From contig OZ220497.1 of assembly GCA_965116245.1 (NCBI GenBank), positions 2,666,001-2,730,000 of the forward strand: a DNA stretch of 64,000 nucleotides, read 5' to 3'. The notes under the pieces were generated by a model. That model was not told the DNA's origin and ran no database searches. It saw only the letters and a program-made list of their open reading frames with translations. Origin of the DNA: Poriferisodalis sp965116245 (GTDB taxonomy: Bacteria; Actinomycetota; Acidimicrobiia; Acidimicrobiales; Poriferisodalaceae). Positions 23,999 to 32,974 of the stretch are shown one piece after another; position 1 is the stretch's first letter, and the number at the start of each line of letters is the position of its first letter. A program made the translations under genes and the position numbers.

Positions 23999-25411
23999 AT
24001 GTTCAGTGAGGCCGTGCGGGAACCCGCCAGCAGCGAAAAAGCGCCTCGCGATGCCGCTGTGGATGGTCGGTCGGTGTGGGCTTCAGCCGAGTCTGCGTGG
24101 CCCACCGATCACACTGTTTGGACTGGTGGCCAGTTCGGTCCCGCCGACCCCGAGCGCGCCAACTCCGTGTACGCCAACTCAGGGCCTGCTGGCGATGTAA
24201 CCGCCTCGACTGGATCGCACCAAACAGAGCCTGGAGTGTCTGCCGGTGATGGTTCGGACAGCGACGATTCGGATCTGCGGCGACTTCCCTCTAGGGAACT
24301 GAAAGAACTCGTACTCAAACTCGCTGACGAACGCGCACGCGTTGAGGGTCGCTACATCGCGGCGGTGGGTGAGCTAGCAGTACGTACCGGCACACAAAGC
24401 GTCGCCTACGTGCTACGCGATCAAACACGCCTCAACGGCCCCCAAGCCCGCAGCGAAGCTCGCCTCGGCGAACGTCTCACTGCTGGTGGGTTCACAGACA
24501 CGTTGGAAGCCCTCAAAGCTGGTGACATTCACGCTTCGCACGCCAAAGTCATCGCACGCGAAGCCCCTAAGAAGCACCGCCGCAGCGAAACCGACTTCCT
24601 GGAACTCTGCCGCGCTTACCCATCTGATTTGGTTGCGCGTTACCCGTTGGCGTATCAGAGCCAACAAGTATGGGCCGACCTCGCTGAAGAAGCCGCCGCC
24701 AAAGGACTCAGCCCAATCGACACTGAAGTCGCTTTTCAGCGGCATCAGCGACGTGGGTCTATGCGTCTCGGTGATGACGGCATGTGGCACCTCAACGCCA
24801 AGTTCGACACCATCACCGGCCGACAACTCAACACCGCCATCCAAACCACCGTGCGGTCAGTACGCCACAACCACAACAGCACCAACAGCGACAGCAGCAC
24901 TGGTGACGGTGCTGAGGGACCGACGCGTGCTCAGCTCACCGCTGACGCCATCGCCAACCTGATCGGCGGGCCAGCCACTGCTCGCAACGCCAGCACCAGT
25001 TTGTTGATCATCGCCGACTACGACGTAGTAAACGACCAGCTCACCAACCCTCGCCTAGATGACCGAACACCTCTATCCGCGCGACAACTAGCCGAACACG
25101 CTCTAGAAGCCAGCGTGTTGCCCGCAGTATTCAGCGCCGACTGGAACCAACTCGCGTTGGGACGCACACGTAACGCCAACGACGCTCAACGACTCATCCT
25201 CGCCGCACGCGACGGCGGCTGCACCCAATGCGAGCTCACCACCGAACACACCCAAGCTCACCACATCGTCCACTACGAACACGGCGGCGTCACCGACATC
25301 TCGAATCTGACCTTGCTATGCGAGGCCTGCCACCAACACCACCACCAGACACACAACAACAAACCCGACGACAACAAACCAGAACCACCCACTACCGCCC
25401 GCAGCCCATAA
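23999..25411 (+). CDS. DUF222 (13E12 repeat) HNH endonuclease protein
   Basis: A member of the actinobacterial 13E12 repeat family: a DUF222 domain (about residues 85-330) followed by an HNH nuclease domain near 385-455 (GGCTQCELTTEHTQAHHI, GGVTDISNLTLLCEACHQHHH) with the metal-binding His and Cys pairs intact. The first roughly 80 residues are low complexity and the tail is Asn/Pro/Thr-rich. These genes are multicopy and mobile in actinobacterial genomes, and their cellular role is not established. ATG 23999 is chosen from the promoter; a frame extension to 23960 would lie inside the promoter. It marks one end of the accessory block. Confidence 0.9.
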   Translation: MFSEAVREPASSEKAPRDAAVDGRSVWASAESAWPTDHTVWTGGQFGPADPERANSVYANSGPAGDVTASTGSHQTEPGVSAGDGSDSDDSDLRRLPSRELKELVLKLADERARVEGRYIAAVGELAVRTGTQSVAYVLRDQTRLNGPQARSEARLGERLTAGGFTDTLEALKAGDIHASHAKVIAREAPKKHRRSETDFLELCRAYPSDLVARYPLAYQSQQVWADLAEEAAAKGLSPIDTEVAFQRHQRRGSMRLGDDGMWHLNAKFDTITGRQLNTAIQTTVRSVRHNHNSTNSDSSTGDGAEGPTRAQLTADAIANLIGGPATARNASTSLLIIADYDVVNDQLTNPRLDDRTPLSARQLAEHALEASVLPAVFSADWNQLALGRTRNANDAQRLILAARDGGCTQCELTTEHTQAHHIVHYEHGGVTDISNLTLLCEACHQHHHQTHNNKPDDNKPEPPTTARSP

Positions 25412-25646
25412 CAACCACCGGGCCTAGCGGGCCCCACACCCATAGCAAATTCCAGGCTTCAAACTCTGAGCTATCCGGCTAAGCCAATCTCGCCACGCGC
25501 GTGAACCGACCCTGATTTGAATCGCCCTGGGCTGGTTGGAACCTCAAGAGTTCCCTGGGTTTCCAAGCTGGGTTGAGATGCTCTAGTGGTCAGCATGGAA
25601 CACTGCTGGCGCCCACCTGGCGCCCGCACAGCAAACAACCAAAACA

Positions 25647-25724
25647 AGAGTTACAGCGGCCCGGTCGCCCTCCGCGAACTTGGACTAGTCCGAGAGTGGA
25701 GGGAGATCGGGCCGCTGTAACTCT
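25647..25724. repeat. 78-base near-perfect hairpin element
   Basis: Bases 25647-25673 pair with 25698-25724 (25 of 27 positions identical as inverted repeats, one of the other two a G-U pair). A second palindrome sits inside, centred on ACTAGT near 25684-25689. The whole element would fold into one long rod. No T-run follows, so it is not a classical terminator. It lies in a 446-base gap (25412-25857) without genes, between the HNH gene and res. A MITE-like remnant, a structured RNA or a recombination site are all possible. Confidence 0.7.
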
Positions 25725-25857
25725 GGGCTGCCCGGAGACTAAGGGGGCTTGCCCCGTTCACATAGCCATTTAGAGGCCGTTGGTGGTCTTGCCTAGCGCA
25801 TCAACGTCTGAGACCATCGCTGCGAGAAGTCCTGCTCCTTGTCATAATCCCTACGCG

Positions 25858-28824
25858 ATGGCCGACCAATCACATCCAGACCCCGCGATAGACCCCGTCT
25901 TGTGCTCCCCTTACGATCCGCCGGATCGCCACTGGAACCTTGACAGCCGGGGACGCGCCGACCGGGAACAACTGCCCGCGCAGGGACGCAGAGATCCGCT
26001 ACACATCAGCGTCCCTTCCGATGCCAAGGCCACCGCTCAACAGGCGATGACTCTGAACGATCGCAAGTCAAACCCAACGGTGATGGCCGTACGCGCTGCT
26101 GTCGACAAGTGGCGACGCCATAAGTACGCAGGGGCGACTGCGGTCAGCAGGCGGCTGCTGCAGCACTGGACCGACGACCAGTCCATGCTTTTGCGCCCGT
26201 TTTTCGCTCAGGTTGAGGCCATCGAGACCTTTATCTGGCTGCGCGAGGTAGCCACGCGAGGCACCACCGAGCGCCGGGACGTAGAGGCCGAGGCCCGCCG
26301 GTTGAATGATGGCATCGTGCGTTTGTGCGCCAAGATGGCAACGGGCACCGGCAAGACCGCTGTTATGGGCATGCTGATCGCCTGGCAGACCCTCAACGCT
26401 GAGCGATCTCGACGCACTCGCAACCTTCAGCACACCAACCGGTTCGTGGTGTTGGCCCCCGGTCACACCGTTCGGGAGCGCCTTAGCGTGCTGATGCCGT
26501 CGGCCGACGAGAACGTCTACGACGAAATGGGCTTAGTCCCAAAGGATCTGCGCAGACGGCTCAACCAAGCCCGCGTGAAGATCATCAACTATCAGGCGTT
26601 CACACAGAAGGAGCTCATCAGCGACTCAGATGCCCGAAAGTTGCTGGGCAAGGCTCGCAACGAAGACGTTGAGTCGTGGGACGCGGCGGTCCGCCGAGTG
26701 CTGGGCGACATCGCCGACGGAACTGGCCAAGTGTGCGTAATCAACGACGAGGCCCATCACTGCTATCTGCCCCAGGAGACTGGTCGCAGCAAAAAGAAGG
26801 AAGACAAAGACGAAGATGCGCGAGCCGCAGTGTGGTTCAACGCCATCCGAGCCATGCGCGATGGCGGGGTTCTCGGCCCAGTAGACCATAACGGCCAGGC
26901 ATTCCCGGTGTACGACTTCTCGGCAACGCCTCTTTGGATCGATACTTCCCGCAAATCGGAGCCCGAGCAGTTCCAGTGGGTAGTGTCCGACTTCGGGCTC
27001 ATGGAAGCCATCGAATCGGGCCTGGTCAAGGTGCCCAGGGTGCCCATAGACGACGACAGCAACCGCGACGAGACGATCTGGCGCAAGCTCTACGACAACA
27101 CCAACCCAAAGAAGCTCGCCGACTACTTGAGTTCGGCCGACGGCAGCAAGCGGCTTCCCGACCACCTTCACGGCGCGGTCCAGGCCGTCGTGAACGACTG
27201 GGTCCGCAAGCTTCAGGTTTGGCAAGGACACCCCCGTAACGGCGACGGCCAGATCCAGCCACCTCAGCCAACCCCTCCGGTCATCATCTTCGTCGCCAAC
27301 AACATCAGCAACGCCACCGCCCTGTGGGAGTACCTCTCGGGCAGCGTTGATGAAGACGGGACGGTGACTCCGGGGGCGTTTCCCGAACTCGCCAATTTGG
27401 ACGAGACTGGCCATTGGCACACCGAACCCCGAACGCTGCTGGTGCATAGCAAGGTGGGCGGCAGCGACGCCATACCTAAGCCGCTCAAGAAGATGCTGGC
27501 CCGAGCCGCTGGCTACGACAAGGAAACGGACGCCGAAGCAGCAGTGCGGGAAATGTTGAACACTGTGGGCAAGCCGGGTCGGGCTGGGGCCCAGGTGCGA
27601 TGCGTTGTCTCGGTCAGCATGCTCACCGAGGGCTGGGACGCCCGAACTGTGACGCACATCGTCGGCTTTCGAGCATTCGGCACTCAGCTTCTCTGCGAGC
27701 AGGTCACCGGCCGCGCGCTGCGTCGCACCTCCTACGACGCGTTCCGCGAGCCCGATAGCGACGGGCGGCAGCGGTTAGAAGCAGAGTACGCCGATGTAGT
27801 GGGCATTCCATTCGAGTTCATGCCCGACGTGAGCCAGCCCGAACCGGTGCCTCGCCCACCCAAGCCCCGCACCCGGGTTCACACACTCGAGGGCAAACGG
27901 GACTTGCGGGTGGCGTGGCCTCAGGTGGTGGACTACCAGCACTTCGCCCCGCAAGGCACCTTCGATCTTGACCCAGACAAAGTGACGGGGTGGCGACCAT
28001 CTCCTACCGGCGCCGCGAGCATCGCTGCGCTCGAAGGGGTCGCAGGCGAGGGCCAAGTAATCGGTTCGGTAGCGGAAGGCGCACGCCAACGCACGGCGCT
28101 TTTGGAGCTGGCCGCCGAGGTAACCGCGCAAATCGTGTCACTGGGTGAGACATCATCCTTCGGCGGCAAAGATGTCCAAATGGGGAGGGCGTCGCTTTAC
28201 CGCTGCGCGCTGAAGGCCAGTCAACGCTGGGCATCCCATCACGCCGTCGATCTGGACGATCTGCGACGCTTGGGAGACTCCACGACCCGCCGTAAGGAAG
28301 CTGCCGCTTCGATTCTCAGTGCATGTGACTTCGGAGGTACCGAACCGGTGCGTCGGGCGCGGCTCGCCAATCCACCCATTCTTGATACCGACCGCATCGA
28401 TTTCGAGACCACACTCGGCAACATCGCCGAAACCCGCAAGTCGGAGCTGTCGCACGCCGCTTGCCACTCACGGCTAGAACTCAAGACTGCCGAGGTGCTC
28501 GACGACCACCCACAGGTGTTGCGATGGGTCCGCAATTTTCAGTTGGGCTGGGCAATCCCCTACTGGAAGGATGGCGCATGGGCCAGATACGAACCCGATT
28601 TTGTGGCCGTGCTGGAAGATGGAACCAACTTGGTGATCGAATGCAAGGGCGCCTGGGACGACAAAGCCCTCGAAGCAGCGAGATACGTCAAAGAGCATTG
28701 GATTCCCAGCATTGCGGGCACGACAGACCTGCCCGACGATCTCCGCCGCTGGGGCTATGCAGTGATTGACGACCCGAACTCGATCCGCTACCAGCTCGAT
28801 CTCGCCATCAAGGCGACTCCCTGA
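25858..28824 (+). CDS. Restriction endonuclease subunit (Res), SF2 helicase plus PD-(D/E)XK nuclease
   Basis: ATP-dependent restriction subunit of a type III-like system. Helicase motifs: Walker A KMATGTGKTAVMGML (about residue 160), DEAH box INDEAHHCY (near 296), FSATPLW (near 357), and motif V/VI region SMLTEGWDARTVTHI and EQVTGRALRR near 590-625. The C-terminus holds the nuclease core YEPDFVAVLEDG...LVIECKG (near 918-940). ATG 25858 is preferred; TTG 25780 would extend the protein into non-conserved sequence. A CATAAT hexamer at 25843-25848 could be its -10 element. The methyltransferase gene follows after 15 bases, so the order is res-mod, the reverse of classical type III operons. The gene looks intact although its mod partner is not. 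Confidence 0.88.
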   Translation: MADQSHPDPAIDPVLCSPYDPPDRHWNLDSRGRADREQLPAQGRRDPLHISVPSDAKATAQQAMTLNDRKSNPTVMAVRAAVDKWRRHKYAGATAVSRRLLQHWTDDQSMLLRPFFAQVEAIETFIWLREVATRGTTERRDVEAEARRLNDGIVRLCAKMATGTGKTAVMGMLIAWQTLNAERSRRTRNLQHTNRFVVLAPGHTVRERLSVLMPSADENVYDEMGLVPKDLRRRLNQARVKIINYQAFTQKELISDSDARKLLGKARNEDVESWDAAVRRVLGDIADGTGQVCVINDEAHHCYLPQETGRSKKKEDKDEDARAAVWFNAIRAMRDGGVLGPVDHNGQAFPVYDFSATPLWIDTSRKSEPEQFQWVVSDFGLMEAIESGLVKVPRVPIDDDSNRDETIWRKLYDNTNPKKLADYLSSADGSKRLPDHLHGAVQAVVNDWVRKLQVWQGHPRNGDGQIQPPQPTPPVIIFVANNISNATALWEYLSGSVDEDGTVTPGAFPELANLDETGHWHTEPRTLLVHSKVGGSDAIPKPLKKMLARAAGYDKETDAEAAVREMLNTVGKPGRAGAQVRCVVSVSMLTEGWDARTVTHIVGFRAFGTQLLCEQVTGRALRRTSYDAFREPDSDGRQRLEAEYADVVGIPFEFMPDVSQPEPVPRPPKPRTRVHTLEGKRDLRVAWPQVVDYQHFAPQGTFDLDPDKVTGWRPSPTGAASIAALEGVAGEGQVIGSVAEGARQRTALLELAAEVTAQIVSLGETSSFGGKDVQMGRASLYRCALKASQRWASHHAVDLDDLRRLGDSTTRRKEAAASILSACDFGGTEPVRRARLANPPILDTDRIDFETTLGNIAETRKSELSHAACHSRLELKTAEVLDDHPQVLRWVRNFQLGWAIPYWKDGAWARYEPDFVAVLEDGTNLVIECKGAWDDKALEAARYVKEHWIPSIAGTTDLPDDLRRWGYAVIDDPNSIRYQLDLAIKATP

Positions 28825-28977
28825 AAGGCAACCGTCGCCATGAGCAACAAGAAGCCGAAGCAACCGCCCAGCCACTACCGCCACGAGCAAGCGGACCGGG
28901 TGAACCAACCGACCGTTGAGACTTCACCACTGATGGACCAGAACACTCGCGCGCCCAAACCTTTTACTCTCGCACCA

Positions 28978-28990
28978 CCCCCCCCCCCCC
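28978..28990 (+). repeat. C13 homopolymer inside mod
   Basis: Thirteen consecutive C encode a Pro run and one base of the following Arg codon. In this length the frame is open. Loss or gain of one or two bases would shift the frame before any catalytic motif, switching the gene off. Confidence 0.9.
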
Positions 28991-29978
28991 GCGTTGATCG
29001 AAAATCTGTACCTGAACCCCGTCTGTCGTGGGACAGGCAGGGGCGCACCTCGTCCCATGACGGTCCGCGGGACTTCGCTGGCACTCCGCTCTACACACGG
29101 GAGAAGGTCAACCCGCTCAGTCTGATTGACCAGCTCCGCAAGCCCGATACCGGAGTTGCGTTCAACCTGTTTGACGACTTCAACGGACTACCGGCTGGCG
29201 CTCAGAAGTGGGAATTTTACCAGCACTCAGGGCACTGGCAGAACCGGCTCATCCACGGCGACAGCTCCCAAGTAATGCAGTCCTTGATCGCCCGTGACGG
29301 CCTAGGCGGCCAAGTACAGATGATCTACTTCGACCCGCCCTACGGGATCGGTTTCAAGAGCAACTTCATGTCCGAAACTGGTAGCACCGATGCCAACAAT
29401 ATCCCCGTAGGCGACACCGCCCCGATAAAGGCCTTCAAGGACACCTACACCAACGGCATCCATTCCTACTTTGACGAACTCCACGAGCGTTTCACGCTGT
29501 TCCATGAGTTATTAAAACCCAGCGGCTCACTGTTCGTGCAAATCGGCGACGAGAACGTACATCGAATGGCTGTACTGCTTGACGAGGTATACGGCGCAGA
29601 TAACCGAGTTGCCACCATAACGTGGCGGTCAACCGGATTCTCGTCTAGCCAGACACTGCCTGAGACAGCTAGCTACTTGCTCTGGTACGCCAAAGACAAG
29701 TCTCAGATCAAATACAGATCGCTACACGAACCACTTGATCGAGCTGGGAAAATCAAGCTAATGAGTTCATACGCTAGAGTTGAGTTTATTGATGGCTCCA
29801 ATAGACGACTAGAGGTAGAGGAGAGAGTCAACCCAGACGGGCTACTACCGGAAGGAGCCCGAATCTACCAGATGATGCCGCTCACTTCTAGCGGCGCATC
29901 TACAACTGGTCGAACCTGCGACTACCTGTACAATGGAGTCATCTACCACTGCGGCGCCACGCGCCAGTGGAGCGTCTG

Positions 29979-30004
29979 GCGCGCCTGGCCAAGGCCAGGC
30001 GCGC
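29979..30004. repeat. Perfect 12-bp inverted repeat with 2-base loop at the mod frameshift
   Basis: GCGCGCCTGGCC at 29979-29990, loop AA, and the exact complement at 29993-30004. Removing 29977-30007 (31 bases) would join ...ATRQWSV to SGLDRLAELNRL... and restore a continuous methyltransferase. The palindrome is therefore very likely an insertion. Confidence 0.8.
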
Positions 30005-30007
30005 ATA

Positions 30008-31405
30008 TCAGGCCTTGACCGACTTGCCGAATTGAACAGGCTAGAAGGAACTGGCGAAGGTGGCCTCCTGTGTTGGAAACGATATGAGGACGAAGTTCCC
30101 GGCAAGCACATTGACAACTTATGGCACGAAACTGCGCGAGCCGTAGGTCATGTCAAGCGCTATTCCGTCCAAACCGCCAACAAGATCATTGCGCGCTGCC
30201 TAAACATGACCACCGATCCTGGCGATCTGGTGCTGGACCCCACCTGCGGGTCGGGCGCAACAGCCGACATGGCTGAGCGTTGGGGCCGCCGTTGGATCAC
30301 CATTGATGTAGGCCGTGTGGCTATCGCAATCGCCCGCCGACATCTGCTCACTTCGATACACCCGTGGTACCGCACTACCGACGGCGGCAGCGACCCTGCT
30401 GTCGGACTTGAGGTGGAGACGATGCAACGAGTGTCGGCAGCGACGCTGGCCTACGACCAAGTGAACGATCCAGAGAACACCATCCGTTTGGTGGATCGGC
30501 CAAAGGAAGATACCGGACGCAAACGACTGACGGGACCGTTCACAGTTGAGTCAGCGTCGCCCTACACCTACCTGCCGTTTGACGGAGATGAACAAACACC
30601 TGACGACTTGGGCGCTGCCTCGGGTGAGGATGCCGAGCGCCTGCTTGACGCTCTAACAGGTCACCCGATTCGCGACAGCGATGGCCACGAGGTTATGGAG
30701 ATTTCCGAGATCACTGCCTGGCCCAACGGGAACTTGGTAACCCACGAGGCCGACTGCTCACCGGTGGGCCGCGATACCCGTATCACTGCTGCGATCATGC
30801 TGGCCGCGCCAGATGTGACTGTCAGCGCCGATCAGATCACAGCCGCCGTAACTGAGGCCCTACGAGGCCGCAGCGACATCAAGGCCCTAGTCGTGGTGGC
30901 AAGCGCTTTCGACAACAACGCCCCTCACGAGGTCGGTCCAGTCAGAGTTCACAAAGTGGTGACAGCCCGCGACCTTCAGATCCCCGGCCTGGACCGCAAA
31001 ACCGAATCAGGAGCGCTCACCCTGCTAGGCGAACCCGATGTGCTGTGCGAGGAGACCGACGACGGCAAACTCATCGTGGAGCTGCTCGGTTACGACACCT
31101 ACGACCCGACCACCGGCACTGTCCGACCCTCTGCTGGCGAGGACGTGGACTGCTGGATGATCGACACCAACCACGACAACACAGCCTTCTTCCCACGCCT
31201 CATCTACCTCCCCGGCTACAAGCGAAACGACCCCGCAATCAAGAATCTGGCAAAGACCCTGGGCAAAGACCTAGACCCCAAAGCCGAACAAGCACTTTGC
31301 GGCCTCCGCTCTCAGCCATTCCCCCCACCATCGCCCAACCACAGCATCGCGGTGAAGATTATCACCCGCACAGGAGCAGAAATGACCACCATCACCAACC
31401 CCTAA
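30008..31405 (+). pseudogene. DNA methyltransferase (Mod), C-terminal part
   Basis: Continues the interrupted methyltransferase: LCWKRYEDEVPGKHIDNLW, then the AdoMet-binding motif LDPTCGSGATADMAERWG (near 30230), the motif-X-like region, and a long C-terminal domain of unknown detail ending at 31405. The open frame extends back to an ATG at 29933 only because it reads the inserted palindrome. Conserved sequence begins at about 30008. Without the DPPY half it cannot methylate DNA. Reinitiation or a ribosomal frameshift would be needed for function. Confidence 0.82.
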
Positions 31406-31478
31406 AGCACGCCAGCTCCATGGATCTGACGCTCTTCGTCATCTAGTAGTAGGCGCGGAAATGTGCTCATCCGCGCTA

Positions 31479-32264
31479 TCACTCGTACAGCAAATTCACT
31501 TCATCAGGCGTGTAGCCAAAAAGGCTTAGGTATTCGCCCCACCTCTTCTCCAAATTTACGGAATTCCAAGTTATGTTAAAAAAATATCCCGAGGAAGATG
31601 GTTCATAAGGGTTCTTGCTACCTGTTGGGCCAAGCTCACTAGGATTTCGCGCTACGAAAGGATATTTCCGGCCACGTTTCTGCAGCACGCGGTGAAACTC
31701 ATGGTGGTGTCTTTCGTAGAGCTGATTGATGACTACCCTAAATGCATCGGCGAATGATGATATGTTGTGTTTTTGACCCCACAATTCAATAGTGTGCGGT
31801 TGAATATTGTGGCGGCGTTTAGGAGGCAGCGGCGACGGATGAGCTGGTGGAACCTTAGGTAATACTGGAACCGGATTAGCGACCGGACCGACAGACTCGC
31901 CTCCAAATATAGTCACCAACTGATCTCTCGTCGGCCTTAGGTTCAGTTGCTGATAGACGCGTTTTCCCAAGAGTTCGACTAGTTCATCGTCAGGGCCACT
32001 CAGCATCGCTTCCCATATCTTTGGGACTTCCGTATTCAGTTTCGCTGCCTCTAAACTGGCCTCGCGGACGGCTTTTGCCCGGCTCTCAGCTTGCCCGCTC
32101 AGCAGTTTTTCCTTGCTCAGAAATGCACTGAGGTCTTCCATGAGCTGCTCAAGGGGATCCTCCATCAGCTTCAGGACTGTAAAGCGACGTCCTTGAGGTT
32201 GACCTGCTTCGCGCGGCAGGTACAGCCACCATTCCAAACCAGTGGTGAGTACACATATCTTCAC
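31479..32264 (-). pseudogene. HsdR-N-like restriction-associated protein, C-terminal part (frameshifted)
   Basis: Continues, in another frame, the nuclease-like domain that begins at 32554. The sequence just before this fragment reads LSKHVEQVLKYAFYEGVK in its frame, followed by CVLTTGLEWWLYLPREAG, the normal pattern of stand-alone HsdR-N-type proteins. A helical region (about residues 30-110) and a distinct C-terminal domain of about 100 residues follow. I do not recognise the C-terminal domain. It converges on the mod gene, with a weak 7-bp hairpin between them (31453-31476). Confidence 0.7.
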
Positions 32265-32554
32265 GCCCTCGTAGAAGGCATACTTGAGGACTTGCTCGAC
32301 GTGTTTGCTGAGGTTTTACCGGGCGACTTTGCTTCAATTGGTGCAACAACCTCGCGAGCCGACGTCAGTGCTATGTCTACGCGTCCTCGGCCACCCTCGC
32401 CAACAGGATGCTCCCATAGCACTTCTTGCCCGAAAGGGTCCCACCCCAAGTTCTGAAGTACTGGTGCCAAGATCTGCAGCTTGGCCGCCTCTTCGTTTGA
32501 CGGCGGCAGCGCAGAGAGAATAGTCTCAAGTCGTTCACGCAGCGACATACACAA
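32261..32554 (-). pseudogene. HsdR-N-like protein, N-terminal part (frameshifted)
   Basis: Ninety-seven residues containing the first part of a type I restriction HsdR N-terminal (PD-(D/E)XK-like) domain: ILAPVLQNLGWDPFGQEV, then GRVDIAL and the catalytic-type PIEAKSPGK. The frame then runs into unrelated residues and stops. Adding one base to the A4 run (plus-strand T4 at 32314-32317) would give EAKSPGKNLSKHVEQVLKYAF and join the two parts into one protein of about 360 residues. Either a recent one-base deletion or a sequencing error. Confidence 0.7.
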
Positions 32555-32974
32555 CCCTCAGAGTAGACAATAGGCGATCTTGCACGAATAGTACGCGAAT
32601 GCCACCACCTTTCGGGGACCCGCCCGCGAACAAGCCTGCTCGGCGGACGTCAAACCACGCCATCCCTCTGCCGAGCGCCTTCGCTCTACCTCGTAAACAG
32701 ACCGCCAGCGGATATCACGCCGAGCAGGGACCCGCCGCCGCGTCCCGGAATACACACCAGGCAGCTTCTACGTAGGGGCAGTGTGGCTGCGCCGCGTGGC
32801 CGCCGACCCCTGCCGAGGCGGGCATCCACACCTGCAACAACGCGCTAGCTTTCCGATTGTGTTCTCGGCGACGCGCCCCATTTTCTGACTGACACCACGC
32901 TGTCAGTAGGCCGCTGTGCGGCGCGCTCGCAAAATCTCGGACTAGGGAGATGTCGGCTGAAGTAGTGTGTTGGT
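32555..32974. other. Intergenic region, no gene seen
   Basis: The 420 bases between the broken HsdR-N gene and the divergent MNT-HEPN gene show no convincing coding sequence or RNA. A TAGTGT hexamer at 32963-32968, six bases before the GTG at 32975, could be a -10 element of a leaderless MNT-HEPN transcript. The matching -35 is poor. Confidence 0.4.

Larger units (their letters stand above)
28840..30018 (+). pseudogene. DNA methyltransferase (Mod), N-terminal part, interrupted
   Basis: The first 390 or so residues of a beta-type adenine-N6/cytosine-N4 methyltransferase: WQNRLIHGDSSQVMQSL near residue 130, then the catalytic DPPY in QMIYFDPPYGIGFKSNF near 160, and the specificity region after it. 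The frame runs through a C13 tract at 28978-28990 (residues about 47-51, a Pro run). It then loses the family pattern after YHCGATRQWSV and ends within 15 codons. The expected continuation, SGLDRLAELNRL, is present one frame over at 30008, so an insertion of about 31 bases carrying a perfect palindrome has broken the gene. Confidence 0.85.

Noticed and set aside
25641..25730. Hairpin as a Rho-independent terminator of the HNH gene
   Set aside because: It has no T-run on either side and lies more than 230 bases after the stop codon.
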